Position numbers and translations under genes: made by a program. Below, one piece after another: positions 56,082-64,000 of a stretch of DNA of 64,000 nt; position 1 is the stretch's first letter; every line of letters starts with the position of its first letter. The notes beneath the pieces were generated by a model. That model did not search any database. It was not told the origin of the DNA and saw only the letters and a program-made list of their open reading frames with translations. Source of the DNA: Sphingobium indicum BiD32 (GTDB lineage Bacteria; Pseudomonadota; Alphaproteobacteria; Sphingomonadales; Sphingomonadaceae); assembly GCF_000382885.1 (NCBI RefSeq), contig NZ_CAVK010000123.1, positions 1 to 64,000 of the forward strand, given 5' to 3'.

Positions 56082-56264
56082 CACAAAAAGACAAGGGCTG
56101 CACGCCAATCGTCGTCCGGTGCGGCAGAAGGGAGGATGCCCCACGCGCGAACGGAGGGCAGGCCATCGGTGAGGTCCGGAGCCTTCTCCACGCCGCACAC
56201 CTTCTCGATCGCCAGCCGCGCGGGGTTGAAGATGGCGGCATGATTGCCCTTTCAAACCCGGCAC

Positions 56265-56294
56265 CAAAATCCTCCCCTGCAAGGGGGGAGGATT
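56265..56294 (-). terminator. Terminator of the hemerythrin-like gene
   Basis: A 10-bp inverted repeat (56,268-56,277 with 56,285-56,294) is followed on the minus strand by TTTT. It belongs to the same TCCTCCCC/GGGGAGGA group as the hairpins at 416 and 22,126. Confidence 0.7.
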
Positions 56295-56363
56295 GGCTTC
56301 ATTCCCGAAACGCGAATATCAGGTTTGCAAACTATATTATCGCTTAATTTACAGGTCTTTACC

Positions 56364-56828
56364 CTAGCTGTCGGCCTCGGCGCGGGCCAGTTCGGCGGGC
56401 TTGCGCTTGGCGAACAGCGCGGCGAGATTTTTCTCCTCTTCCGCCGTCAATTCCTTCGCGGCGGTCGGGAACATCTCTTCCTCTTCCTCCTCGATATGGT
56501 GGAGGTAGCGCTTCTTCATCTCGGCGAACGTCTTGCGCCACGCCTCGCCGTCGAACTTCAGCCCGTCCAGCTCCTCCAGATAATCGTCGATTTCCTTATG
56601 CTCGGATACGCTATGCTGCGCATCCTCGCGCAGGTCGGGGCGCGACAACATGGTGGCGTAGAGGGTTTCCTCTTCGGCGGCGGCATGGGCGGTGACTTCG
56701 ACCTTGAACTGGTCGAACAGTTTTTTCAGCTTGTCGGCGTCATCCTTTGCGTCCGCCATCTTGGTAAATAATTGGCGATGCGCGTCATGATCCTGTTTCA
56801 GACGGTCGAAAATCGTGGCGTCGGCCAT
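56364..56828 (-). CDS. Hemerythrin-like domain protein
   Basis: This is a 154-residue helical-bundle protein starting MADATIFDRL after an AAGAGGAGG site. His residues typical of hemerythrin HHE domains appear in order: DHDAHRQLF, THAAAEEETLY, SEHKEIDDYL and RYLHHIEEEEEEMFP. Such domains bind a di-iron centre and sense oxygen, nitric oxide or iron. The C-terminal tail (about 120-154) is Lys/Glu-rich. The frame extends to 56,954, but the ribosome binding site fixes the start. Confidence 0.85.
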   Translation of the reverse strand: MADATIFDRLKQDHDAHRQLFTKMADAKDDADKLKKLFDQFKVEVTAHAAAEEETLYATMLSRPDLREDAQHSVSEHKEIDDYLEELDGLKFDGEAWRKTFAEMKKRYLHHIEEEEEEMFPTAAKELTAEEEKNLAALFAKRKPAELARAEADS

Positions 56829-56886
56829 GAACAATCCTCCTCTTGGTTTCGGGAGGAGAACGATGGGACCGGCAAATGGGTCCGTG

Positions 56887-57234
56887 TCAGCTAAACAGGA
56901 AGCGGAAGATGATCGCGACCGGTATCCACAGCATCGCGCCCAGCAGGCTGGCAACCCAAAGCTGGAGCAGGTCGCGACGGAACCGCAACGCCAGTCCGCT
57001 CTGCGACAGGTCGCTGCGCTCCAGCATGTGCCACCGCCGCTCCAGCCCGCGCGCCGCTACCGCAAAACCGCCGATCGCGACGATGATGCCCAGATGCAGG
57101 ACCAGCGATCCGCCCATCTTGGCGACGATGAAAATCTGCAACAGGCAGAAAGTGACAAGCGCCGCCGCCAGATGCGTGCTGATGCGCTTTGCGAAGCCGG
57201 CATTGCGGCTGCCGATGGCATGACTGTCGAACAT
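56887..57234 (-). CDS. Small membrane protein of unknown function
   Basis: This encodes 115 residues starting MFDSHAIGSRN. Three hydrophobic helices are visible (about 20-42, 48-68 and 92-113). Between the second and third is a charged segment (RRWHMLERSDLSQSGL). No family is recognised. The first Met of the open frame (57,303) would add a short hydrophilic extension, so the start is uncertain. It sits 58 bases before the hemerythrin-like gene on the same strand and may be co-expressed. Confidence 0.5.
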   Translation of the reverse strand: MFDSHAIGSRNAGFAKRISTHLAAALVTFCLLQIFIVAKMGGSLVLHLGIIVAIGGFAVAARGLERRWHMLERSDLSQSGLALRFRRDLLQLWVASLLGAMLWIPVAIIFRFLFS

Positions 57235-57387
57235 TGCCGCCAAGACCCTGACCCCCTTGGATGAGCTGATCCCAAGAGTTTCACGAACCATCCCCGCAAT
57301 CAACTGGAAAATGCGTCTTTTTCATGAAAAAGGGTCGCGCCGTTCGCGCCCTTGCCATTGTGCCGCCGCCCCGCCATCACCCGCGCT

Positions 57388-60300
57388 ATGGACTGGCAAT
57401 TCTGGATCGATCGCGGCGGCACATTTACCGATGTGGTGGCGCGCGACCCTGACGGGCGGCTGCATACTGCCAAATTGCTGTCGAGCGACCCGGAACGCTA
57501 TGCCGATGCGGCGGTGGAGGCGGTGCGGCGGCTGACCGGGGCGGGGCAGGGACCTATCCCGCCCTGCGGCCTGCGCATCGGCACCACCATCGCCACCAAC
57601 GCGCTGCTGGAGCGCAAGGGCGAACCAACCCTGCTCGCGATCACGCGCGGATTTCGCGACGCGCTGCGCATCGGCTATCAGGACCGGCCGGATATGTTCG
57701 CGCGCCAGATCATCCGGCCTGACCCGCTCCATGCGCAGGTGACGGAGATGGACGAACGGGTCATGGCCGACGGTACGCTGCTGACCCCGCTGGATCAGGA
57801 CGCGGCCCGCTCTGCGCTGCAATCGGCCTATGATGATGGTCTGCGCGCCGTCGCCATCGTGCTGATGCACGGCTATCGCTACCCGGCCCACGAACAGGCC
57901 ATCGCCACGATCGCGGCGGAGATCGGCTTCACCCAGATTTCGACCAGCCATGATGTCGCGCCGCTGATCAAGCTGATCGGGCGCGGCGACACCACGCTCG
58001 CGGATGCCTATCTCTCGCCTGTGCTGCGCGCCTATGTCGATGGCCTGCGCGACGCATTGGGCGATCAGGCCGACATGCTGTTCATGCAGTCGAGCGGCGG
58101 CCTGATCGACGGCACGCTGTTCCGGGGCAAGGACGCCATCCTGTCCGGCCCGGCGGGTGGTATCGTTGGCCTCGCGCGGACGGCCGAGCAGGCCGGTTTC
58201 CGCGAAGTGATCGGCTTCGACATGGGCGGCACCTCGACCGATGTGTCGCACTATGCCGGTGCTTACGAGCGTGACAATGAAGCGCGCGTTGCCGGTGTCC
58301 GCCTGCGCGCGCCGATGATGCGCATCCACACCATCGCCGCAGGCGGCGGCTCGATCTGCTCCTTTGTCGATGGCCGTTTCCGCGTCGGCCCGGAATCGGC
58401 TGGCGCGGTGCCGGGACCGGCCTGCTATCGGCGCGGCGGGCCGCTCACCATCACCGACTGCAACCTGCTGCTCGGCAAGATCCAGCCCGACCATTTCCCC
58501 AGCCTGTTCGGTCCCAATGGCGACCAGCCGCTCGATTCCGCCGTCGCGCAGGCGCGCGTCGCTACGATCTGCGCGCAGGTGGAGGCGGAAACCGGCCGCA
58601 TCCTGACCGTGCGCGAGGTCGCGCAGGGCTTTGTCGCCGTCGCCGTCGCCAGCATGGCCAATGCGATCAAGCGCATATCGGTCGCGCGCGGCCATGATGT
58701 GACGCGCTATGCGCTGGCCAGTTTCGGCGGGGCAGGGGGGCAACATGCCTGCCTCGTCGCCGACGCACTGGGGATGGACCGGGTGATGATCCATCCGCTG
58801 GGCGGTGTGCTGTCAGCCTATGGCATGGGGCTGGCCGATCGCCGCGCGGTGCGCGAACGCACGCTGGCGCTGCCGCTCGATGCCAAGGGGATGGCGGCGC
58901 TGGATCAGGCGCTGGCGGCCCTTGCTGCCGACGCCCGCGCCGATTTGCCTCAGGCCGACCGGATCGAAACGCTGCTGCGGCTGCGCTATGACGGCACCGA
59001 CAGCCTGTTCGACGTGCCGCTGGCGGGCATCGATACGATGCGCGCCGATTTCCTGACCCAGCACAGCGCCCGCTTCGGCTTCGCCGGGCAGGGCCGCATC
59101 CTCATCGACATGGCGCGGGTCGAGGCGATTGCCGACACCAGCGAAGCGATGACCGACATTGCTGTCATCGCCGCGCATCCCGCCCCGCCGCTCGCCATGG
59201 TCGACTATGCGGGCACAGCCGCTCCGGTTCACGACCGTGCGGGCCTGGCCGCCGCCAGCATCATCGACGGTCCCGCGCTGATCATCGACCCCGTCTCCAC
59301 CACCGCCGTCGAACCCGGCTGGCGCGCCCGGATCGACACCATCGGCAACCTCATTCTCACCCGCCACTCCCCACGCCCCGCGCCGCAGACCGGTGACGCC
59401 AACGCCGTCGATCCCGTCCGGCTCGAAGTCATGGGCGGGCTGTTCATGGCCATTGCCGAGGAAATGGGTGCCGCGCTCCAGAACAGCGCCTCCTCGGTCA
59501 ATATCCGCGAACGGCTCGATTTTTCCTGCGCGCTGTTCGACGCGGCGGGCAATCTGGTCGCCAACGCCCCGCATATGCCGGTGCATCTGGGCAGCATGGG
59601 CGACAGTATCCGCACGATCATGCGGCGGCGCGGTGCCGACGCGGACGGCTCGGCCATCGACGGGCGTGGCATGCAGCCGGGCGACGTGTACGCCCTCAAC
59701 GCCCCCTATGATGGCGGCACTCATCTGCCCGACGTCACCGTGGTCATGCCGGTGTTTGTCGGCAACAACGCCGCGCCGGCCTATTATGTCGCGGCGCGCG
59801 GCCATCATGCCGATATTGGCGGCATCACCCCCGGATCGATGCCGCCCGGCAGCGTCTCGGTGGAGGAAGAAGGCGTCATCCTCGACAATGTCTTGCTGGT
59901 CGATCGCGGCACATTCTGCGAAGCCGCCATTCGTACCCTGCTGGCATCGGGACCATGGCCCGCGCGCAATATCGACCAGAATATCGCCGATCTCACCGCC
60001 CAGATCGCCGCCTGTGCACGCGGCAGCCAGGAATTGTTTCGGATAAGCAACGATTATGGCCCCGCGACCGTTGCCGCCTATATGGCCCATGTCCAGGACC
60101 AGGCCGAAGCCGCCGTCCGCCGCCTGATCGGCCGCCTCGCCGACGGCCAATTCACCTATGCGATGGATAATGGTGCCATTGTTCAGGTCGCTGTCCAGGT
60201 TGATCATGCGACCTGCTCCGCCACCGTCGATTTCACCGGATCGTCGCCCCAGCTCCCCGGCAATTTCAATGCCCCCGTCTCGGTCGTCCGCGCCGCCGTC

Positions 60301-60975
60301 CTCTACGTCGTCCGCACCCTGATCGACGAGGCGGTGCCGATGAATGACGGCTGCCTCAAACCCATCACCATCATCGTCCCGGAAGGCTCGATGCTCCGTC
60401 CCCGCCACCCCGCCGCCGTGGTCGCGGGCAATGTCGAAACCAGCCAGGTCGTCACCGACGCGCTGTTCGGTGCGCTGGGCGTCATGGCCGGGGCGCAGGG
60501 GACGATGAACAACTTCACCTTCGGCAATGCCCGCCACCAATATTATGAAACCATCGCGGGCGGCTCCGGCGCTGGCCCGGATTTCGACGGCGCGCCGGTG
60601 GTGCAGACCCACATGACCAACAGCCGCCTGACCGATCCCGAAATCCTCGAAACCCGTTTCCCGGTGCTGCTGGAGGCCTTTGCGATCCGCCCCGGTTCCG
60701 GCGGGCAGGGCCAGCATCGCGGCGGCGACGGCGCACTGCGGCGCATCCGCTTTCTGGAGGATATGACCGCCGGCATCCTTTCCAACCGCCGCATCGTCCC
60801 GCCCTTCGGCCTGGCTGGCGGCGCGCCGGGCAGCCCCGGCCGCAACGCGATCGAACGGATCGATGGCCACCTCGAACCGCTCGGCCCCACCGCCACCGCG
60901 AATATGCAGGCAGGCGATATATTCATCATCGAAACCCCCGGTGGCGGCGGCTTCGGCGCATCCGATCCCGCTTGA
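57388..60975 (+). CDS. Fused 5-oxoprolinase/hydantoinase (HyuA-HyuB type)
   Basis: This is a 1,195-residue fusion. The first ~680 residues are hydantoinase A/oxoprolinase-like with ATP-binding motifs ([25 protein letters not shown]). The remainder is hydantoinase B-like ([41 protein letters not shown]-like ETPGGGGFG). This architecture is that of ATP-dependent 5-oxoprolinase, which opens pyroglutamate to glutamate in the gamma-glutamyl cycle, but related N-methylhydantoinases cannot be ruled out. It starts at 57,388. It lies just outside the amidase island and could recycle a cyclic amide product from it. Confidence 0.85.
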   Translation: MDWQFWIDRGGTFTDVVARDPDGRLHTAKLLSSDPERYADAAVEAVRRLTGAGQGPIPPCGLRIGTTIATNALLERKGEPTLLAITRGFRDALRIGYQDRPDMFARQIIRPDPLHAQVTEMDERVMADGTLLTPLDQDAARSALQSAYDDGLRAVAIVLMHGYRYPAHEQAIATIAAEIGFTQISTSHDVAPLIKLIGRGDTTLADAYLSPVLRAYVDGLRDALGDQADMLFMQSSGGLIDGTLFRGKDAILSGPAGGIVGLARTAEQAGFREVIGFDMGGTSTDVSHYAGAYERDNEARVAGVRLRAPMMRIHTIAAGGGSICSFVDGRFRVGPESAGAVPGPACYRRGGPLTITDCNLLLGKIQPDHFPSLFGPNGDQPLDSAVAQARVATICAQVEAETGRILTVREVAQGFVAVAVASMANAIKRISVARGHDVTRYALASFGGAGGQHACLVADALGMDRVMIHPLGGVLSAYGMGLADRRAVRERTLALPLDAKGMAALDQALAALAADARADLPQADRIETLLRLRYDGTDSLFDVPLAGIDTMRADFLTQHSARFGFAGQGRILIDMARVEAIADTSEAMTDIAVIAAHPAPPLAMVDYAGTAAPVHDRAGLAAASIIDGPALIIDPVSTTAVEPGWRARIDTIGNLILTRHSPRPAPQTGDANAVDPVRLEVMGGLFMAIAEEMGAALQNSASSVNIRERLDFSCALFDAAGNLVANAPHMPVHLGSMGDSIRTIMRRRGADADGSAIDGRGMQPGDVYALNAPYDGGTHLPDVTVVMPVFVGNNAAPAYYVAARGHHADIGGITPGSMPPGSVSVEEEGVILDNVLLVDRGTFCEAAIRTLLASGPWPARNIDQNIADLTAQIAACARGSQELFRISNDYGPATVAAYMAHVQDQAEAAVRRLIGRLADGQFTYAMDNGAIVQVAVQVDHATCSATVDFTGSSPQLPGNFNAPVSVVRAAVLYVVRTLIDEAVPMNDGCLKPITIIVPEGSMLRPRHPAAVVAGNVETSQVVTDALFGALGVMAGAQGTMNNFTFGNARHQYYETIAGGSGAGPDFDGAPVVQTHMTNSRLTDPEILETRFPVLLEAFAIRPGSGGQGQHRGGDGALRRIRFLEDMTAGILSNRRIVPPFGLAGGAPGSPGRNAIERIDGHLEPLGPTATANMQAGDIFIIETPGGGGFGASDPA

Positions 60976-61020
60976 CAAGACCCCCGCGCGGGTCTGTTGT
61001 GACCGGCAGGGGAGGGGTTG

Positions 61021-62016
61021 ATGACGCCGGACGCAGCAACGCAGATCAGATGGGGCGTCGGGGCCGCTTTGCTCGCCGTGGGGCTGGTCGCGATCGTGGC
61101 GCTCGTCCCCGATCCCTTCTTCCGCCAGCGGGTCATCGCCACCACGCTTGACGATGTAGAGGGCGTCTCGCCCGGCGTGCAGGTCTATTTTCGCGGTGCG
61201 CCCATCGGCCAGGTTCGCTCGGTCGCGCTGGACGGAGCCAGCCGCACCTTTGCGGTCCATATGGGCGTGGCAAAGGACTGGCGGCCTTCCTCCTGCGCCT
61301 TCGCCACCGTCGCCGCCGCCAATCCGCTGACGGCGCCGCGCATCGAACTGGTCGCGCTGGAAACCGCGACTGCCCAATGCGCGACCGCCCGCCGCGCCTA
61401 TGGCTGCGACAGTATCGCCGGACCACAGAGCGCCGATGCCATTGCCGGATGCCGCCGCCCGGCCGACCTGTTCGAGACGGCTTCCGTGGCGATCGGTGAA
61501 GCCGCCGCCGTCGCCCGCACCGCCAATGCCATGGCGCAGCGGCTCGCCACTATGTTGCAGGGCGACGGATCGGGCAGTGCGGTCGATATGGCGCAGGTCG
61601 CGCGCAACGCCACCGAAACCCTCGCCGCCTTGAACTCGCTCAGTACCCAGCTCGACCGCAGCTTCACGCCGGGGCAGGGCGACATCGCGCTCACCCTGTC
61701 CCACGTCCGCAAGGCGACCGGCCGCGCGTCGGAAATCGACATCGCCGCGCTGAACGGCATTTTGCGTGAAACCCAGGCGATGGTCGCACAGAACCAGACC
61801 AGCATCGCCGGGCTGCTGGCCGAAGGGAAGGGCAGCGCCAGCGAAGCACGGATGATCCTGGAGGGCGCGTCCGCCTCGCTGATCGCTACCAGCGCCAATC
61901 TGGAACGCACCAGCGCCAGCCTCGGCAATTTGAGCGAAAGGCTGGCGGGCGACCCGACCTTCGCCATCCGGGGTCAGCGCTATGCCGATCCGCCCCCGCC
62001 GGGAGGACAGAAATGA
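61021..62016 (+). CDS. MlaD/MCE-domain protein
   Basis: This is a 331-residue protein with one N-terminal membrane helix (about 10-33), then a single MCE domain (about 40-120) with GVQVYFRGAPIGQV, and a long helical tail (about 160-320). It should be anchored in the inner membrane and carry lipid between the membranes as part of an Mla-like system. The ATG at 61,021 follows a GGGGAGGGG site. The next gene overlaps it by 4 bases (ATGA), and the system's ATPase and permease lie just beyond on the opposite strand. Confidence 0.88.
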   Translation: MTPDAATQIRWGVGAALLAVGLVAIVALVPDPFFRQRVIATTLDDVEGVSPGVQVYFRGAPIGQVRSVALDGASRTFAVHMGVAKDWRPSSCAFATVAAANPLTAPRIELVALETATAQCATARRAYGCDSIAGPQSADAIAGCRRPADLFETASVAIGEAAAVARTANAMAQRLATMLQGDGSGSAVDMAQVARNATETLAALNSLSTQLDRSFTPGQGDIALTLSHVRKATGRASEIDIAALNGILRETQAMVAQNQTSIAGLLAEGKGSASEARMILEGASASLIATSANLERTSASLGNLSERLAGDPTFAIRGQRYADPPPPGGQK

Positions 62017-62606
62017 TGCGCCGCGCCTCGATCCTCCTGCTCCTCGCGCTCCCCGCTTGCGCCGCGCTCAAGGGCGGCGACGCCCCCGTCACCATGCGCC
62101 TGTCGCCCCGCTTCACCCCCGGCCCGGTCCTGCCTGCGCCAACGCTGGCCGTCGCCCCGGTCCAGGCGCGCGGCCTCAGCGGTGGGCTGCGCTACGCCTA
62201 TGTCGATGCGGCCACGCCCGGCGAAATCCGGCAGGCCGCGACCCTCTTCTGGGAAGAACCGCCCGCCACCATGCTTGCCCGCGCGCTGGTCGCCGGGTTG
62301 CGCACCCGCTTTGCCGCCGTCACCGGGCCGGACCTGTCGCTTGCCGCCGATCGCCGGGTCGTGGCGACGCTAGACCGGTTCGAGGAAGTGACCAGCGCCG
62401 GTAGCGCGCAAGCCGTCATCGCCTTCGACGTGACCCAGGTGTCGCAGGGCAAGGCGGTGTGGACTGGCCGCTATTGCGCGATCCAGCCGATCACCTCGGC
62501 GGCAGGCACGACGCGGGCGGCGGCGTTTCAGAGCGCGATCGAACAGGCGGTCGCGGCTTTTGTTGAGGACGCCGTATCGGGCAAGGTGACTGCTGCCTCC
62601 TGTTGA
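62013..62606 (+). CDS. ABC-type transport auxiliary lipoprotein
   Basis: This is a 197-residue lipoprotein with a lipobox ALPAC. It matches the ABC_trans_aux (DUF330/PqiC-like) family: LAVAPVQARGLSGGLRYAYVDA near the N terminus and FQSAIEQAVAAFVEDAV at the C terminus. PqiC-type partners help MCE proteins at the outer membrane. It is translationally coupled to the MCE gene upstream. The pair is convergent with the ATPase gene of the same system. Confidence 0.83.
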   Translation: MMRRASILLLLALPACAALKGGDAPVTMRLSPRFTPGPVLPAPTLAVAPVQARGLSGGLRYAYVDAATPGEIRQAATLFWEEPPATMLARALVAGLRTRFAAVTGPDLSLAADRRVVATLDRFEEVTSAGSAQAVIAFDVTQVSQGKAVWTGRYCAIQPITSAAGTTRAAAFQSAIEQAVAAFVEDAVSGKVTAASC

Positions 62607-62707
62607 AAATGTCATTTCCGTTCGCCGCCATTGTCATCCGCCCCTTAAAGGGGAGAATTGGAAGTGGTGCAGTTCTTGATTGAATGTGACCCCGAACAAG
62701 TGCAGCG

Positions 62708-63364
62708 TCACACCAACCGCCCAGCCTCCAGCCGATACACCCGCTCACACAATCGCCCTGCCAGCGCCGCATCCTGCGTCAGCAGCAGCAGCGCGCGGCC
62801 ATGCGGAACGATCCGCCGCCGCACCTGCTCCTCCAGCGCCGCGCCGCGCGCATAGGCGCCCTCGAACGGCTCGTCCAAAATCAAAAGGTCAGGATCGCGC
62901 ATGAAGGCGCGCGCCAGTTCCGCCCGTCGCCGTTCCCCGATGGACAGCATGTCGGCGCGGATGCTCGCCGCCTGCTCCAGCCCATATTCCAGCAGCAGCC
63001 GGTCGATCCGCCGCCCGGCGCGCGCATCGCGCCCGCCGACGCGCCCCAGCGCCAGCCGCATATTCTCCTCGACGGTCAGGTCGCCCAGCAGCGACCCGCC
63101 CTGCATTGCCAGCCCGCACCGTGCGCGCAACAGCCGGCGCGCGTCGGTATCCGCCTCGTCAAGTGCGACCCCCATCAGCCGCACCGTGCCGCTGCCCGGC
63201 TCGGCCAGCCCGACCGCCAGCCGCAACAGCCAGCCCTTGCCCGACCCACTATCTCCCACGATAGCGACCCGCTCACCCGCGCCGATGCAGATATCTATCC
63301 GGTCCAGCAACCGCACCCCGCCCAGCACCAGGCTCACCCCTTCAAATGCCAGCAACTCGCTCAT
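62708..63364 (-). CDS. ABC transporter ATPase, Mla-type, with unusual Walker A
   Basis: This encodes 218 residues starting MSELLAFEGVS. The ABC signature (LSIGERRRAELARAFMRDP) and Walker B (LLILDEPF) are recognisable. Walker A reads GDSGSGKGW, with Gly where Ser or Thr normally holds magnesium. The H-loop, normally a His, reads TQD. Both changes should reduce ATP hydrolysis. It overlaps the permease stop by 4 bases (TGA inside the ATG), so it is coupled to it, and it is convergent with the MCE/lipoprotein pair. Confidence 0.85.
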   Translation of the reverse strand: MSELLAFEGVSLVLGGVRLLDRIDICIGAGERVAIVGDSGSGKGWLLRLAVGLAEPGSGTVRLMGVALDEADTDARRLLRARCGLAMQGGSLLGDLTVEENMRLALGRVGGRDARAGRRIDRLLLEYGLEQAASIRADMLSIGERRRAELARAFMRDPDLLILDEPFEGAYARGAALEEQVRRRIVPHGRALLLLTQDAALAGRLCERVYRLEAGRLV

Positions 63365-64000
63365 GACAGCGCGGTCCATATCGCCGCCGCCGTGAATATC
63401 CCCAGCAGCCCGGCGGTAAAGGCGGTGGTCGCGCGGCGGCCAATGTCGGCGGGGGATCGCACCGGCTTGGCCCCCACCGCGCCACCCACGCCAAAGGCGA
63501 TCAGCGCATAGACCAGCACCTTGCCCATGCCGGTCAGCATCGCGCGCGCGGCCTCGTGCGAAAAGGCAAAGCCCGCCCATTGCGCCCAGGCAATATTGGC
63601 CATAATTCCCAGCGGCAGGGCGCTGCCCGCGAGCGCCGCCAGACCGGCCAGCATCATATGGATCGGCGCGGACAGCAGCACTGCGACCAGCGCCGGGCCC
63701 AGCGCATGGGCGACCGGATCGCGCCCCAGCGCCTCCAGCGCATCAATTTCCCGGTTGAGCGACATCGCCCCCAGCCGCGAGGAGAGCGCCACCGAGACGC
63801 TGCCCGACGCGAACAGTCCCACCAGCAACGGCACGATATCGCGCAGCAGCGTCTCGGCCAGTGCGGCCTGCACCGGAATCTGTGCATTATAGAGCGCCAG
63901 CAGCCGGGCCGCGCCAATCCCCGCGATCATCCCGGCCAGCGCCGCCAACGGCAGCAAGGTGCGCAAGGGCCGCCACACATGCAGCGGCAGGCCATCGGCC
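63361..64000 (-). CDS. MlaE-family ABC permease (partial)
   Basis: This is an integral membrane protein with five or six predicted helices and the MlaE signature around ALEALGRDPVAHALGPALVAVLL. The frame is open through the right edge of the window, and MlaE proteins usually run to ~250 residues or more, so the N terminus is outside. A GTG at 63,978 could start a shorter version. It should form the inner-membrane pore of the phospholipid transporter with the coupled ATPase. Confidence 0.88.
   Translation of the reverse strand, partial: ADGLPLHVWRPLRTLLPLAALAGMIAGIGAARLLALYNAQIPVQAALAETLLRDIVPLLVGLFASGSVSVALSSRLGAMSLNREIDALEALGRDPVAHALGPALVAVLLSAPIHMMLAGLAALAGSALPLGIMANIAWAQWAGFAFSHEAARAMLTGMGKVLVYALIAFGVGGAVGAKPVRSPADIGRRATTAFTAGLLGIFTAAAIWTALS

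Larger units (their letters stand above)
55993..56363. other. 371-bp gap upstream of the GGT-like gene
   Basis: This gap holds the ECF-type promoter at 56,055-56,081 and, near its far end, a hairpin (56,265-56,294) that ends the hemerythrin-like gene. I found no coding frame that looks real between them. Confidence 0.5.

Noticed and set aside
50949-56172. Long plus-strand open frames opposite the receptor and GGT-like genes
   Set aside because: They cover clear minus-strand genes, show no recognisable domains and have atypical composition.
58813-61704. A 963-residue minus-strand open frame opposite the 5-oxoprolinase gene
   Set aside because: Same reason: antisense shadow of a motif-rich gene, low-complexity composition, no domain.
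1-64000. CRISPR arrays, tRNA or rRNA genes, integrases and transposases
   Set aside because: No regularly spaced repeats, tRNA-like cloverleaf with a CCA end, rRNA blocks or recombinase motifs were seen.

Overview
The window looks like a chromosomal segment of a high-GC alphaproteobacterium, most likely a sphingomonad (Sphingobium/Sphingomonas/Novosphingobium group). The reasons are the strong GC codon bias, the order rpmF-plsX-fabH-ihfA, the many TonB-dependent receptors with FecI/FecR regulators, and short REP-like inverted repeats of the form CGTTC..CTGAG..TTGTCGAAG. This is inferred from gene content only. No tRNA, rRNA, CRISPR array, integrase or transposase was seen.

Positions 1-27,200 are mostly core and housekeeping genes. 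They include the end of a class I fumarase, a DUF3667 protein, an EamA exporter, a soluble chemoreceptor, a glycine-zipper protein, a nuclease, a group II truncated haemoglobin, RidA-like and ArsC-like proteins, a periplasmic glycerophosphodiesterase, an Rrf2 regulator next to a metallo-beta-lactamase-fold hydrolase, and the lipid cluster rpmF-plsX-fabH with ihfA. An MFS sugar transporter follows, with a LacI regulator and a perfect LacI-type operator. After these come a HerA-like ATPase with a low-molecular-weight phosphatase, a CHASE4-type chemoreceptor, ppc, surface lipoproteins, a cyclophilin, mgtE and a DUF1489 gene.

Positions 27,370-56,000 form an accessory island devoted to uptake and hydrolysis of an amide- or peptide-like compound. 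It has two complete cell-surface signalling sets: sigma factor, FecR and a receptor with an STN domain at 28.7-33.2 kb and again at 40.0-44.2 kb. A third receptor has no STN domain. The hydrolases are a penicillin-acylase-type Ntn hydrolase, a renal-dipeptidase-type enzyme, two gamma-glutamyltransferase-fold enzymes, two secreted amidohydrolases and an M14 carboxypeptidase. An FG-GAP/ASPIC protein and an MHS-family transporter complete it. Four minus-strand transcription units (at 39.8, 48.9, 54.1 and 56.1 kb) carry the same promoter-like pattern, a GGGAGG-type hexamer, exactly 16 bases, then CGTC. This suggests that one ECF sigma factor controls scattered parts of the island. Both gamma-glutamyltransferase-like proteins lack the arginine that normally binds the gamma-glutamyl carboxylate, so the true substrate may not be a gamma-glutamyl compound.

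Positions 56,300-64,000 hold a hemerythrin-like protein, a small membrane protein, a fused 5-oxoprolinase/hydantoinase, and an Mla-type lipid-transport set split into two convergent gene pairs (MCE protein and lipoprotein on plus, ATPase and permease on minus). The ATPase has unusual residues in Walker A and at the H-loop. The permease runs off the end of the window.
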